A stretch of 64,000 nucleotides of DNA from Lachnospiraceae bacterium (GTDB lineage: Bacteria; Bacillota; Clostridia; Lachnospirales; Lachnospiraceae). The translations under genes were made by a program, and so were the position numbers. Positions 18,663 to 27,567 of this stretch are shown here, piece by piece; the first letter of the stretch is position 1; each line of letters opens with the position of its first letter. The stretch is from contig JAMPFQ010000019.1 in NCBI GenBank assembly GCA_023664345.1, forward strand, positions 1-64,000. Reading direction: 5' to 3'. The notes beneath the pieces are model-generated. The model ran no database searches. It was not told the origin of the DNA and saw only the letters and a program-made list of their open reading frames with translations.

Positions 18663-18922
18663 GCGACTGCCTTACCGCTGAGAAAGTTCTCGATCCCTTC
18701 CACTGCTTCCTGCTCGTCCTGTCCGTCCGCGGACACTTCCAGGTCCTCACCGCTGTCCAACGCCAGGCTCATCATCCCCATGATGCTCTTGGCATTGATC
18801 CTTTTGCCCTCGGCAATGATGTAAATGGTGCTGTCGTACTTGCTGGCTTCCTGCACCAAATGCGCTATGGGCCTGGCATCAAGCCCATTTTCCAGTTTTA
18901 CCTGAACATTTCTCTTTGTCAT
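18650..18922 (-). CDS. HPr-like/Crh-like protein lacking the PTS histidine
   Basis: 90 residues from the ATG at 18922 (AAGGAGGAG site). It aligns with HPr without gaps: the phosphohistidine segment GLHARP reads GLDARP, putting Asp at position 15, while KSIMGMMSL keeps Ser at exactly position 46, the target of HPr kinase. This is the pattern of B. subtilis Crh (Gln at 15). Such a protein cannot carry phosphate from PEP to sugars but could act as a CcpA co-effector when Ser-46 is phosphorylated. It sits directly downstream of whiA, as crh does in Bacillus, and hprK is four genes upstream. The last two codons and stop come from the palindromic repeat. CcpA binding is inferred. Confidence 0.85.
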   Translation of the reverse strand: MTKRNVQVKLENGLDARPIAHLVQEASKYDSTIYIIAEGKRINAKSIMGMMSLALDSGEDLEVSADGQDEQEAVEGIENFLSGKAVAVKC

Positions 18923-18959
18923 ACCATACTCCTCCTTGCGCCTTTTGCCACAGCGCGTT

Positions 18960-19835
18960 TTATATTTCATTTGACCGTAATCTGTCAGCAAGCTCGCTCA
19001 GTTTGCGCAATCGATGATTGACACCGGATTTGCCAACGGTTGGAGTCAGGTACTCCCCCAATTCCTTCAGGGGGGCGTCCGGATTTTCCAGCCTCACCTC
19101 TGCCATCGCCCGCAAAGCCTGAGAAAGCTTCCCAAATCCATAATGTTCTCTGATATATTCAATATCTTCGATCTGCCTTGTGGAGGCGTTCACTGTCTTG
19201 GATATATTGGCTGTCTCACAGTTCACGCGCCTGTTCACGGAATTGCGCATCTCCTTGATGATCCTCGTGTTCTCCAGATTCATCAACGAGACCGGCGCCT
19301 CACAGACATTCAGCAGATCGACGATGGCGGAACCGTCTTTCAGATAGACCACATAGTACTTTTTGCGCAGGATAATCTTTGCTTCCATATCAAACTTATG
19401 GATCACCTGCTGCAGCTGTATGGCCTGCTCTTCCTTTCCGCACACAAACTCCAGATGATAGCCTTTCCGGGGATCGCTCATGGAACCTGCCGCAAGGAAT
19501 GCCCCTCTTAAGAACGCTCTCTTACAACAGGTGTTCTGTATCGTCAGCGGATCCACCGGCTGTTCTGCGCCGCCCGCTTTCTGCATGATGTCCTGTACTT
19601 CCCATTCTGTCAGCGAAACACCAGATTCTATATTATACAATTTTTTTAATAATGTAAAGCCTTTTTTGACTAATGCCGCATTTTCGGTCTGAAACCCGAG
19701 AGTGTATCTTCCCTCCGCATCCCGCCCAAACTGCCCGCAAAAACTTACGATCGCCGCAAATTCCGCCAGCTGGCAGTGCCTGGCGGGACTGATGCGCCTG
19801 ATCAGTTCTTCTTTTACTTCTCCCGAAAATGACAT
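18960..19835 (-). CDS. whiA: WhiA, sporulation/division DNA-binding regulator
   Basis: 291 residues. The N-terminal part has the degenerate LAGLIDADG homing-endonuclease-like fold of WhiA (FSGEVKEELIRR start; CCKRAFLRGAFLAAGS; YHLEFVC). The C-terminal helix-turn-helix (~225-285) reads LKELGEYLTPTVGKSGVNHRLRKLSELAD. In Firmicutes it is a nucleoid-associated protein affecting division and chromosome segregation. The start lies 1 nt after the rapZ stop, whose last codons supply the ribosome site (AGGGG), so translation is coupled. The yvcK gene that lies between rapZ and whiA in Bacillus is missing here. Confidence 0.95.
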   Translation of the reverse strand: MSFSGEVKEELIRRISPARHCQLAEFAAIVSFCGQFGRDAEGRYTLGFQTENAALVKKGFTLLKKLYNIESGVSLTEWEVQDIMQKAGGAEQPVDPLTIQNTCCKRAFLRGAFLAAGSMSDPRKGYHLEFVCGKEEQAIQLQQVIHKFDMEAKIILRKKYYVVYLKDGSAIVDLLNVCEAPVSLMNLENTRIIKEMRNSVNRRVNCETANISKTVNASTRQIEDIEYIREHYGFGKLSQALRAMAEVRLENPDAPLKELGEYLTPTVGKSGVNHRLRKLSELADRLRSNEI

Positions 19836-19838
19836 CCT

Positions 19839-20705
19839 TTAAGTCCCCTGATTCATGATATCCCTGTGATACAGCTTCATGCCATATTTCCCCCTGTCCT
19901 TCATGCGCTTGTACAATTCATTGGCAAGCGTGACACTTCTGTGCTTTCCGCCGGTACACCCGATGGCCACCACAAGCTGGTATTTTCCTTCTTTTACATA
20001 GTTGGGGATCAGGAACTGTATCAGGTCGGTCAGTTTTTCCATAAAGGTCTCCGCCTCCGGGAAACCCATCACATAATCCTGCACTTCCCTGTCATTTCCC
20101 GTCTTTTTCTTCAATTCATCTATATAAAAAGGATTGGGCAGGAAACGCACGTCAAACACCAGATCCGCGTCCACGGGAATGCCGTGCTTGAACCCAAAAG
20201 ACATCACCGTCACCATGAGGCTGTTATATTCCTCGTTCTTCACAAAAATCCGGTCAAGTTCCTCTTTTAATTCCCTGGTCAGGAGTTTGGAGGTATCAAG
20301 GACATAATCCGCATTCTTCCGGACATGTTCCAGCACCTTGCGCTCTTTTTTGACTCCATCCTCCACTCTGCCGTCCACCGCGAGAGGATGGACGCGCCTT
20401 GTTTCTTTATAGCGCTTTATCAGCGAGGCCTCACTGGCGTCTATGAACAGGATCTCAAAATTACAGCCGCTCTCCCGAAGCCGATCCAGCGTCTTCGTGG
20501 TCTCCTCAAAAGACTGATCTGCGCGGACATCCAGCCCCAGCGCCACTTTGCTGATCTCACTGCCCGGTACGGACACCAGTTCCACGAATTTCTCGATCAG
20601 GGATACGGGCAGATTATCCACACAGTAAAATCCTGCATCCTCCAGCATCTTCAGGGCGGTGCTCTTTCCGCCGCCGCTCATTCCCGTTACTATGACAAAT
20701 CTCAT
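19839..20705 (-). CDS. rapZ: RapZ/YvcJ nucleotide-binding protein
   Basis: 288 residues. The N-terminal P-loop reads VTGMSGGGKSTALK (~residues 6-19), and the C-terminal domain contains AIGCTGGKHRSV (~245-256), both diagnostic. In E. coli RapZ binds GlcN6P and hands the small RNA GlmZ to RNase E; in Bacillus the homologue YvcJ hydrolyses GTP and influences competence. The Gram-positive role is not settled. It lies in the conserved murB-rapZ-whiA run and is coupled to whiA. Confidence 0.95.
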   Translation of the reverse strand: MRFVIVTGMSGGGKSTALKMLEDAGFYCVDNLPVSLIEKFVELVSVPGSEISKVALGLDVRADQSFEETTKTLDRLRESGCNFEILFIDASEASLIKRYKETRRVHPLAVDGRVEDGVKKERKVLEHVRKNADYVLDTSKLLTRELKEELDRIFVKNEEYNSLMVTVMSFGFKHGIPVDADLVFDVRFLPNPFYIDELKKKTGNDREVQDYVMGFPEAETFMEKLTDLIQFLIPNYVKEGKYQLVVAIGCTGGKHRSVTLANELYKRMKDRGKYGMKLYHRDIMNQGT

Positions 20706-20747
20706 CTGTTATTTATCTCCCATACCTATACCACGTCCCGCCGCAGA

Positions 20748-21653
20748 TCATAAAAATACGATCTCCGGTTCCAGATCCACATGAAAGCGTTCTTTCACCT
20801 GTGCCTGTACTTCTTTTATCACATCTTTCACATCTTCCGCGGTAGCGTTTCCCGTATTGATGATGAAACCACAGTGTTTATCCGATACCCTGGCGCCGCC
20901 GATCTGAAAGCCGCGCATACCGGCGTCCATGATCAGTTTTCCCGCGAAGTACCCTTCCGGCCTCTTGAAAGTGCTCCCGGCGCTGGGATATTCCAGGGGC
21001 TGCTTTTCCTTTCTCTTTAAATAAAGATCCTTGATCCTGGCGCGGATCTCGTCCTTATTTCCCTCCGCCAGCTTTAAAGTAACTTCTGTTACGGTAAAAG
21101 GATACTTTTTGATGGCGCTGTATCGATAACCGAACTCCATGGTGCTGTTGTCCAGTTCCATGACTTCACCGTTCTTATCGATCACCCGCACCAGCGTCAC
21201 CACCTGACTCATCTCACCGCCGTAAGCGCCCGCGTTCATGACCACGCCGCCTCCCACTGTGCCTGGGATTCCGGCGGCAAATTCCAGTCCCGTGAGACTG
21301 TTCTCATAGGCCGCTTTTGACACCTGGGACAAGGGCGCTCCCGCCTGAGCCACTATGGTATGGCCGTTCACCCGGATACGGTTCATCTTTTGCCCGATCT
21401 GTAATATGATGCCCCGATATCCACTGTCGCTGACCAGTAAATTACTGCCATTGCCCAGGATAAAATAAGATTCTTCTATGAGGTTCAGATACCTCTGCAC
21501 TTTCCGCAGCTGTTCTTCGTTTTCCAATTGCAAAAAGCAATCAGCAGGTCCACCGATCCGAAAGGTGGTGTGACCTGCCATCTTTTCCTGTAATCTGATA
21601 TTTTCTTCGGGAACATATCCCTTTAAAGCTTCAACCACTGCTGCACTGATCAT
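20748..21653 (-). CDS. murB: UDP-N-acetylenolpyruvoylglucosamine reductase
   Basis: 301 residues. NADPH-dependent reduction of UDP-GlcNAc-enolpyruvate to UDP-MurNAc, the second committed step of peptidoglycan synthesis, with bound FAD. Visible motifs are TTFRIGGPADCFL and GNGSNLLVSDSGYRG for FAD binding, GIPGTVGGGVVMNAGAYGGEM, and AGSTFKRP, which holds the catalytic Ser. The C-terminal Glu lies in EPEIVFL. Size and the absent extra loop fit type II MurB. It lies between glcK and rapZ in the same direction. Confidence 0.95.
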   Translation of the reverse strand: MISAAVVEALKGYVPEENIRLQEKMAGHTTFRIGGPADCFLQLENEEQLRKVQRYLNLIEESYFILGNGSNLLVSDSGYRGIILQIGQKMNRIRVNGHTIVAQAGAPLSQVSKAAYENSLTGLEFAAGIPGTVGGGVVMNAGAYGGEMSQVVTLVRVIDKNGEVMELDNSTMEFGYRYSAIKKYPFTVTEVTLKLAEGNKDEIRARIKDLYLKRKEKQPLEYPSAGSTFKRPEGYFAGKLIMDAGMRGFQIGGARVSDKHCGFIINTGNATAEDVKDVIKEVQAQVKERFHVDLEPEIVFL

Positions 21654-21677
21654 TTTACATCCCGTCTCTTCACTTTT

Positions 21678-22616
21678 TTAGTTTAATATCAATCCTGCGG
21701 CCCCATAGATCCCGGCGTCATTACCCAGCCTGGCCAGAACAAATCTCGCGTTCCTACATGCCTGGAACGCATATTTCCGGAACGCGGGTTCCACAAAAGC
21801 AAGCAGGATCTCACCGGCTTTGGACACGCCTCCGCCAATGACAAATATCTCCGGGTTGACCACATTTGCCACATTTGCCAGCCCTTTTCCCAGATACTCG
21901 CCAAACCGCTCCGCGATCTCCGTAGCCACCCGGTCTCCCGCTTTCACCGCGTCAAAGACCGTTTTGGCGGAAACCTCGCCCTCCCGCAGCATGCTGGGCG
22001 CATCATCCTTTTCCAGACGCCTCTTTGCCAGCCGGACGATACCTGTGGCGGAGGCATACTGTTCCAGGCAGCCTTTCTTCTTGCAGCCACAGCTTTCCGT
22101 TTCCTCGTCATTGATGTGGATGTGTCCGATCTCACCGCCGCCTCCGGTGGCTCCCGTGAGAATATTTCCGTCCACGATGATGCCGCCTCCCACACCGGTC
22201 CCCAGCGTCACCGCCACCAGGTTCGCGTAACCTCTGCCGCCTCCCTGCCACATCTCGCCGAAAGCGGCGGCGTTGGCGTCATTGGCAGCCTTTATCGGTA
22301 CATCAATATATGCGGCCAGAGCCTCCGGTATGTTAAAAGGTTTCCATCCCAGGTTCACCGCTCCCCCTACCAGATTGCCTTTCCTGTCCACCGCGCCGGG
22401 CGCTCCCACACCGATCCCTGCCAGTTCCTCCCGGCGGATGCCCTTTTCTTCCATCTTATCCAGCAGACTGTGGGCCACATCCGGTAAGATGGCAGCTCCT
22501 CCGTTCTCCTTCACCGTGGGAATCTCCCATTTATCCAGCACGCTGCCCGCTTCATCAAACAGCCCTATCTTAACGGTCGTGCCTCCGATATCCACTCCAA
22601 ACGCATATTTCCCCAT
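21678..22616 (-). CDS. glcK: ROK-family glucokinase
   Basis: 312 residues. ATP-dependent phosphorylation of glucose to glucose-6-phosphate in the cytoplasm. The ATP loop is GVDIGGTTVKIGLFD (~residues 7-21); the ROK zinc site reads CGCKKKGCLEQYASATG (~176-192); IFVIGGGVSKAGEI follows. There is no N-terminal helix-turn-helix, so it is a kinase and not a ROK repressor. The start codon shares an A with the hprK stop (TAATG), so the two are translationally coupled, linking glucose phosphorylation with the sensor kinase of catabolite repression. Confidence 0.92.
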   Translation of the reverse strand: MGKYAFGVDIGGTTVKIGLFDEAGSVLDKWEIPTVKENGGAAILPDVAHSLLDKMEEKGIRREELAGIGVGAPGAVDRKGNLVGGAVNLGWKPFNIPEALAAYIDVPIKAANDANAAAFGEMWQGGGRGYANLVAVTLGTGVGGGIIVDGNILTGATGGGGEIGHIHINDEETESCGCKKKGCLEQYASATGIVRLAKRRLEKDDAPSMLREGEVSAKTVFDAVKAGDRVATEIAERFGEYLGKGLANVANVVNPEIFVIGGGVSKAGEILLAFVEPAFRKYAFQACRNARFVLARLGNDAGIYGAAGLILN

Positions 22617-23569
22617 TAGTCATCATCCTCGTCTTCATCGTCGCCGCGTTTCCTTGCCAGGGATCTCTGCACACGGGTGTACAGTTCCTGCGCCGCGTTA
22701 TAGCCCATTTTCTTCTGGCGGTGGTTGACCGCCGCCGTCTCGCAGATGACCGCCAGGTTCCGCCCGGGACGGATGGGTATGTTATGACAGATGATCTTAT
22801 TGCCCAGATATTCCGTATAATTCTCCTCCAGGCCCAGCCTGTCGTATTCCTTATCCTTATCCCATTCTTCCAGCCGGATCACCAGATCGATATTGGCGGT
22901 ATCCTTTACGGAAGAAGCGCCGTAGAGGGACTTCACATCCACAATGCCGATGCCACGCAGTTCGATCAGATGCTTGGTCACATCAGGCGCCGATCCGATC
23001 AGTGTCTCGTCGCTGACCTTGCGCAGTTCCACCACATCATCCGTCACCAGACGATGGCCTCTCTTGATCAGTTCCAGAGCCGCCTCGGACTTGCCGATAC
23101 CGCTCTCACCGGTGATCAGCACGCCTTCGCCGTAGACATCCACCAGCACCCCATGCACGGAGATGCAGGGAGCAAGCTTTACGTTCAGCCACCGGATGGT
23201 CTCCGCCATAAACCCGGATGTAGCCTTCTTGCTGGAAAAAACAGGGATATTATGGGCCATCGCCGACTCCATGAAGATAGGATTGGGCTGCAGTTCCCGG
23301 CAAAACACAAAAGCAGGGATATCATAGGACATCAGCTCATCATAAACTTCCCTCTGGCGTTCCTCCGAAAGCCCTTCCATATAAGTGTACTCCACAAAAC
23401 CGATCACCTGCAGCCTTGTAGCGTCAAAATGCTGAAAAAAACCCGTCATCTGCAGTGCCGGACGATTGACGTCCGACTGAGTCACACGGATCCCCCTGAT
23501 CTCAATATCAGGCGTCAGATTCTCCAATTCCATTTTTTCCACAACTTTTTTCAAAGCGATACTTTCCAT
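22616..23569 (-). CDS. hprK: HPr kinase/phosphorylase
   Basis: About 317 residues. I place the start at the second ATG (MESIALKKVVEKM), because the AGAGGT ribosome site abuts the first one. It phosphorylates HPr on Ser-46 with ATP when glycolytic intermediates are high and removes the phosphate when phosphate is high. Motifs are the P-loop GVLITGESGIGKSEAAL (~150-166), DDVVELR, and the HprK signature ELRGIGIVDVKSLYGASSV. The tail ends in an acidic run (GDDEDEDDD) that looks non-essential. Its likely targets are a main HPr (not in this window) and the Ser-46-bearing Crh-like protein at 18650-18922. Confidence 0.95.
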   Translation of the reverse strand: MESIALKKVVEKMELENLTPDIEIRGIRVTQSDVNRPALQMTGFFQHFDATRLQVIGFVEYTYMEGLSEERQREVYDELMSYDIPAFVFCRELQPNPIFMESAMAHNIPVFSSKKATSGFMAETIRWLNVKLAPCISVHGVLVDVYGEGVLITGESGIGKSEAALELIKRGHRLVTDDVVELRKVSDETLIGSAPDVTKHLIELRGIGIVDVKSLYGASSVKDTANIDLVIRLEEWDKDKEYDRLGLEENYTEYLGNKIICHNIPIRPGRNLAVICETAAVNHRQKKMGYNAAQELYTRVQRSLARKRGDDEDEDDD

Positions 23570-23611
23570 GATCATACCTCTTGTGCATTTCCGGCACTGC
23601 CCTGTTGATAC

Positions 23612-25519
23612 TTACTCTGTATTTGATTGTATCACATGGTTTTCTTCCTGTGAAGAAGTGTTTTTACGAAAAAAATGATAGATCTCCTCCGCCGCCCTCA
23701 TATTCAGTTCGGGAATGGACGACAGTTCTTCCACGGAAGCCGCCCTGATCTCGTCGATGGATCTGAAATGCCGCATCAGCGCCTTCCTTCTGGCAGGCCC
23801 CACGCCGGGAATGTCGTCCAGCACGGACCTGACCTGGGCCTTGCTCCTTAAGGAACGGTGATATTCGATGGCAAAGCGATGGGCTTCGTCCTGGACTCTG
23901 GTGATCAGCTTGAAGCCCTCGGAATGAGTGTCGATGGGCAGTTCAATGTTATGATAATACAGGCCCCTGGTGCGGTGGTTATCGTCTTTCACCATGCCAC
24001 AGACCGGAATATCGATCTGTAACTCGTTCAGTACGGACAGCGCAATGTTCACCTGTCCCCTGCCGCCGTCCATCATCAGCAGGTCGGGAAATTTCGTGAA
24101 GCTGCCGTACTCCCGGTCCAACTCCTTTTCCTCCAGTTCTCTGCTCTCCTCCATCCCATGTCGGAAACGCCTGGTCAGCACTTCCCTCATGCAGGCGTAA
24201 TCATCGGGACCGGACACGGTCTTGATGCGGAACTTCCGATAGTCGCTGGGCTTCGGTTTCCCTTTCTCAAAGACGATCATGGAACCCACATTTTCAAAGC
24301 CGTTGATATTGGAGATGTCAAAAGCTTCCATCCGCTCAATATGGGACAGTCCCAAGATTGAAGCGATCTCTTTCACCGCGCCGATGGTCCTGCCCTCCTC
24401 CCGCTTCAGCCGCTCCCTGTCCTGTTCCAGGATATGCCTGGCGTTCTGGGCTGCCAGTTCCACCAGCTTCTCCTTGGAACCGATCTTGGGCACCCTGAGG
24501 TATACCCTGCCGCCCTTCCGCTCGGTCAGCCATTTCTCGATCAGCTGGCAGTCCTCTATCTCATACTGGAGCATCAGTTCCCTGGGGATAAAAGGCGTTC
24601 CGGCGTAAAACTGCTTGACAAAATTCTCCAAGATCTCCGCCTTGTTTTCAGAAACATGTGTCATGTAATAGTGTTCCCTGCCAATCAGCTTTCCATCCCT
24701 GACAAAGAACACCTGCACCACCGCCTCGTTCTCATCCCGGTACAGGGCGATCACATCCTTATCCTCGCCCACGCTGTCCGTGATCTTCTGCTTCTGGGCC
24801 ACCTGTTTCACACTGTTGTACAGATCCCGATAGCCTGCAGCGGCCTCGAAATCCAGCGCTTCCGCGGCATTCTTCATTTTCGTCTCAAGGTCTTTCAGGA
24901 TCATATTATAATTGCCGTTCAGAAACTCCAGCGCCTGATCCACCTGCTCCCTGTACTGCTCTTTATCGATATAGCCCTGGCAGGGCGCCATGCACTGCTT
25001 GATGTGGTAGTTCAGGCAGGGGCGCTCCAGACCCATATCCCTGGGCAGGCTGCGGTTGCAGGTGCGCAGGCAGTAAAGCTTGTTCAGGAGTTCGATGGTA
25101 TCCTTCACCGCGCCCGCGCTGGTGTAAGGCCCGAAATATTTAGACTTATCTTTTTTCATGGTGCGGGAGAACAGGATCCGGGGATACGCCTCGCCCACCG
25201 TTACCTTGATATAAGGATATGTTTTATCATCTTTCAGCAAAGTGTTATATTTCGGAGAATTTTCCTTGATGAGGTTATTTTCCAGCACCAGCGCTTCCAG
25301 TTCGGAATCCGTCACGATATATTCAAATCTGGCGATCAGGGACACCATCTTGTCGATCATAGGGCCCCTGCCGATATTTTCCCGAAAATAGGAACGGACG
25401 CGATTATGGAGATTGACCGCCTTTCCTACGTACAGGATCACGTCCTTATCGTCCCGCATGATGTAGACGCCCGGCTCTTTGGGAAGCTTTTTCAGTTCTT
25501 CTTCAAAGTTAAATGTCAT
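23612..25519 (-). CDS. uvrC: UvrABC excinuclease subunit C
   Basis: 635 residues. Makes both incisions around a bulky DNA lesion in nucleotide-excision repair with UvrA and UvrB. Domains in order: GIY-YIG nuclease (~15-95, [18 protein letters not shown]), a Cys cluster (CLRTCNRSL ... [13 protein letters not shown]), a UVR motif (~200-235), the RNase H-like C-terminal nuclease, and a helix-hairpin-helix pair at the end ([16 protein letters not shown]). The start has AAGGAGATAACGG. It lies 42 bp upstream of hprK in the same direction. Confidence 0.97.
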   Translation of the reverse strand: MTFNFEEELKKLPKEPGVYIMRDDKDVILYVGKAVNLHNRVRSYFRENIGRGPMIDKMVSLIARFEYIVTDSELEALVLENNLIKENSPKYNTLLKDDKTYPYIKVTVGEAYPRILFSRTMKKDKSKYFGPYTSAGAVKDTIELLNKLYCLRTCNRSLPRDMGLERPCLNYHIKQCMAPCQGYIDKEQYREQVDQALEFLNGNYNMILKDLETKMKNAAEALDFEAAAGYRDLYNSVKQVAQKQKITDSVGEDKDVIALYRDENEAVVQVFFVRDGKLIGREHYYMTHVSENKAEILENFVKQFYAGTPFIPRELMLQYEIEDCQLIEKWLTERKGGRVYLRVPKIGSKEKLVELAAQNARHILEQDRERLKREEGRTIGAVKEIASILGLSHIERMEAFDISNINGFENVGSMIVFEKGKPKPSDYRKFRIKTVSGPDDYACMREVLTRRFRHGMEESRELEEKELDREYGSFTKFPDLLMMDGGRGQVNIALSVLNELQIDIPVCGMVKDDNHRTRGLYYHNIELPIDTHSEGFKLITRVQDEAHRFAIEYHRSLRSKAQVRSVLDDIPGVGPARRKALMRHFRSIDEIRAASVEELSSIPELNMRAAEEIYHFFRKNTSSQEENHVIQSNTE

Positions 25520-25548
25520 CCGTTATCTCCTTGTTTCAGTCACAAGTG

Positions 25549-26460
25549 TTATTTATTCCCCATGAAACCATCTATCCCGTCAGCGATCCCTTCCGCGATC
25601 TTCTGCTGGTATTCCTCTGTTGCCATCAGCGCATCCTCCTCCGGATTGGTCATATACCCCATCTCCACGATGGTCACAGGCACCTGGCACCAGTTGATGC
25701 CGCTCATGGTATCCGTCTCCCAGACATATTGCTTCTTACACCCTGTGGCCGCTGCCAGCGCATCCAGCACCTGGGTGGATAAGTCTTTGCTCTGCTCATA
25801 TAAATCACTGTTATATGGGTTGGACGCTGTCTGGCATATGGTCATCGCGCCGTGGACAGAGGTGTTCTCCGAACCGTTGGCGTGGACGCGGATGAAAGCG
25901 TCCGCTCCCGCGTCATTGGCCACCTGGGCACGCTCCGAGTTGCTGATATCCACATCATGGGCAGTACGCACCATGATCACCTCATAGCCCCGACCGATCA
26001 GTTCGTCCTCCAGCTTCTCCGCCACCATCAATGTCAGTTCATATTCTTTCAGGCCGCTGGCATCCCCATGGGTCCCTCCCGACACCTTTGCTTTCATTTC
26101 CGTGGCTCCCGGCCCCACGGGTTCTTTGTCGCTGTTGCCTTTCTGCTGGTGTCCCGCGTCGATCACCACCAGATAACCGTTGGCTGCGGCGGGTTCCGCT
26201 GCAGGAACCGACGTGGGTTCCTCCGTGGGCGCTGCTGTCGGTTCCGTTGCAGGAATCGCTGTCGGTTCCGTTGTGGGGATCGCTGTCGGTTCCTCTGTGG
26301 GAATCGCTGTCGGTTCCGTCGCCGAGACCATCGTCGGAGCCGGGACCAGAGCGGAACTGTCACCATCCTTTTTTCCCGGAACCACAGACAGCAAGAACGC
26401 CGCTATGCCTGTCATGCCACATACGACCGCCATGGCGATCCATATATGTCTGCCTTTCAT
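25549..26460 (-). CDS. N-acetylmuramoyl-L-alanine amidase (Amidase_3)
   Basis: 303 residues. An N-terminal signal anchor ([20 protein letters not shown]) is followed by a Pro/Thr/Glu repeat linker (~45-88, about six copies of P-T-A-I-P-T-x-E) that probably spans the wall. A zinc amidase domain (~95-303) cleaves the lactyl-amide bond of peptidoglycan. Zinc and catalytic residues are visible: His in [10 protein letters not shown], Glu in [10 protein letters not shown], His in [10 protein letters not shown], Glu in [15 protein letters not shown]. The linker DNA is a tandem repeat and probably varies in length between strains. The gene stands just upstream of uvrC. Confidence 0.92.
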   Translation of the reverse strand: MKGRHIWIAMAVVCGMTGIAAFLLSVVPGKKDGDSSALVPAPTMVSATEPTAIPTEEPTAIPTTEPTAIPATEPTAAPTEEPTSVPAAEPAAANGYLVVIDAGHQQKGNSDKEPVGPGATEMKAKVSGGTHGDASGLKEYELTLMVAEKLEDELIGRGYEVIMVRTAHDVDISNSERAQVANDAGADAFIRVHANGSENTSVHGAMTICQTASNPYNSDLYEQSKDLSTQVLDALAAATGCKKQYVWETDTMSGINWCQVPVTIVEMGYMTNPEEDALMATEEYQQKIAEGIADGIDGFMGNK

Positions 26461-26541
26461 ATCGATACCCCTCCCTGCCCGTCTCGGAAAAATCCGCTTG
26501 CGGATTCTTCCCGGAATGACTTAGAAAATCTTCATTCCGTT

Positions 26542-26573
26542 CACACTTCCCGCCATGCCTGCGCAGCAGGCAT
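26542..26573. repeat. CACACTTCC-family repeat fragment with hairpin
   Basis: CACACTTCCCGCCATGCC (26542-26559) matches the elements at 15016 and 58824. It runs into a perfect hairpin ATGCCTGC/GCAGGCAT (26555-26573). The sequence to its left (TTAGAAAATCTTC at 26521) also matches 15197-15210. It lies in the 325-bp gap between the divergent amidase and 26786 genes. Confidence 0.65.
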
Positions 26574-26684
26574 CTGATAAAACACTACTGTAAGAGTACC
26601 ACATTTTGATCTTCCCCGCCATAGCAAATTAGTTCGGGCAAACCTACTTGTAACGAAATCTGCCAAGATCGCCCAATTGTCCTG

Positions 26685-26713
26685 TTGAAAAAACAGTTTT
26701 TTTATGCTACCAT
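26685..26713 (+). promoter_or_regulatory. Candidate promoter for the 26786 gene
   Basis: TTGAAA (26685-26690) and TACCAT (26708-26713) are separated by 17 bp, 72 nt before the start. The leader also has a 6-bp hairpin GCGTGC/GCACGC (26756-26771) directly in front of the GAGGAGGT ribosome site. Confidence 0.5.
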
Positions 26714-26785
26714 AAAGTCAACAATGCAGCGATGACATCATATATCGATCAGTATGCGTGCTGAAGCACGCGAGGAGGTATAAAG

Positions 26786-27502
26786 ATGAAACTATCAGGG
26801 ATCAAGCCGTCATCACAGGATAACGCGTCCTCTGGTCAGCTTTCACTGGATGGCCACGAAAGCGAACTCCGCCAGCAGATCACAAGCCTGCGGGAAAAAA
26901 AGAAAAGCATTTCCAATGACAAAGACAAGACCAGCGAAGAGAAGAAAAAAGAAAAACAGGCCGTGCAGGAAGAAATCCAGACTTTAAGCAGCGAATTACG
27001 GCAGTATCAGATACAGAAACGGCAGGAGGAAGCCGCCAAAAAGCGCGAGGAACTGAAAGAGGCCATGGATGCCAGCGCACAGGAGTCCGAGAAAGAACCA
27101 GATCCCGAGGCCACTGTATTTGGCAGTAAGAAGTCCGGTGTACTGATCACCCTTTCCGCAGCAAAAAAGCAGCTTTTAAGCATGCAGCGGACCCAGAAAG
27201 ACCTGGAGGGCAAACAGAGGATCGCATCTACGGAAGAAGAAAAAGCTGATATCCAAAAGAGGGTCAACAATGTATCCAAAAATATCGGTCGAAAGATAAC
27301 CATAACCGAAGACGGCGTCACGGGTTTCCGGGCTTCCGGAAAGAAAAGCAATAAGACCGGACAGGTCAGCGATCAGCCTTTTAACTGGAGAGCACAGAAA
27401 GAGATCGTGACCGCGGCTGACGATTCGGAAGAATCCTACCGTGGGAATCTGGCCTTGAACAGAAAGAAATTTTTCAGCACGGTCTCTGTATTTATCAGAT
27501 AG
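26786..27502 (+). CDS. Unknown coiled-coil protein
   Basis: 238 residues; I do not recognise the family. There is no signal peptide or membrane segment. Residues ~20-100 are a highly charged, Lys/Glu/Gln-rich coiled coil (SELRQQITSLREKKKSISND ... QIQKRQEEAAKKREELKEAM). A second coiled stretch follows at ~125-175 (LITLSAAKKQLLSMQRTQKD), then a basic, less ordered tail ending in hydrophobic FFSTVSVFIR. It is a single gene facing the SpoIID/LysM gene, with its own promoter and a shared terminator. A structural or scaffold role is possible but unsupported. Confidence 0.7.
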   Translation: MKLSGIKPSSQDNASSGQLSLDGHESELRQQITSLREKKKSISNDKDKTSEEKKKEKQAVQEEIQTLSSELRQYQIQKRQEEAAKKREELKEAMDASAQESEKEPDPEATVFGSKKSGVLITLSAAKKQLLSMQRTQKDLEGKQRIASTEEEKADIQKRVNNVSKNIGRKITITEDGVTGFRASGKKSNKTGQVSDQPFNWRAQKEIVTAADDSEESYRGNLALNRKKFFSTVSVFIR

Positions 27503-27518
27503 TGTAACTGTTTACGAT

Positions 27519-27553
27519 AAAAGCGTTTGTCGGAAGAACCGGCAAACGCTTTT
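27519..27553. terminator. Bidirectional terminator
   Basis: Stem AAAAGCGTTTG / CAAACGCTTTT (11 bp, extended by CGG/CCG) between the convergent genes ending at 27502 and 27568. A and T runs on both sides suit either direction. Confidence 0.85.
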
Positions 27554-27567
27554 CCTGTGAGATCTTT

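Noticed and set aside
19836..19838. Loss of yvcK between rapZ and whiA as a novel event
   Set aside because: Gene order here varies among Clostridia and yvcK may lie elsewhere, so absence from this spot alone says little.
21678..22616. ROK protein as a sugar-responsive repressor
   Set aside because: There is no N-terminal helix-turn-helix, and length and coupling to hprK fit glucokinase.
26677..26701. Small CTGTT/AACAG hairpin with T run as a terminator
   Set aside because: No plus-strand gene ends upstream of it. The same bases serve better as the -35 and spacer of the promoter for the 26786 gene.
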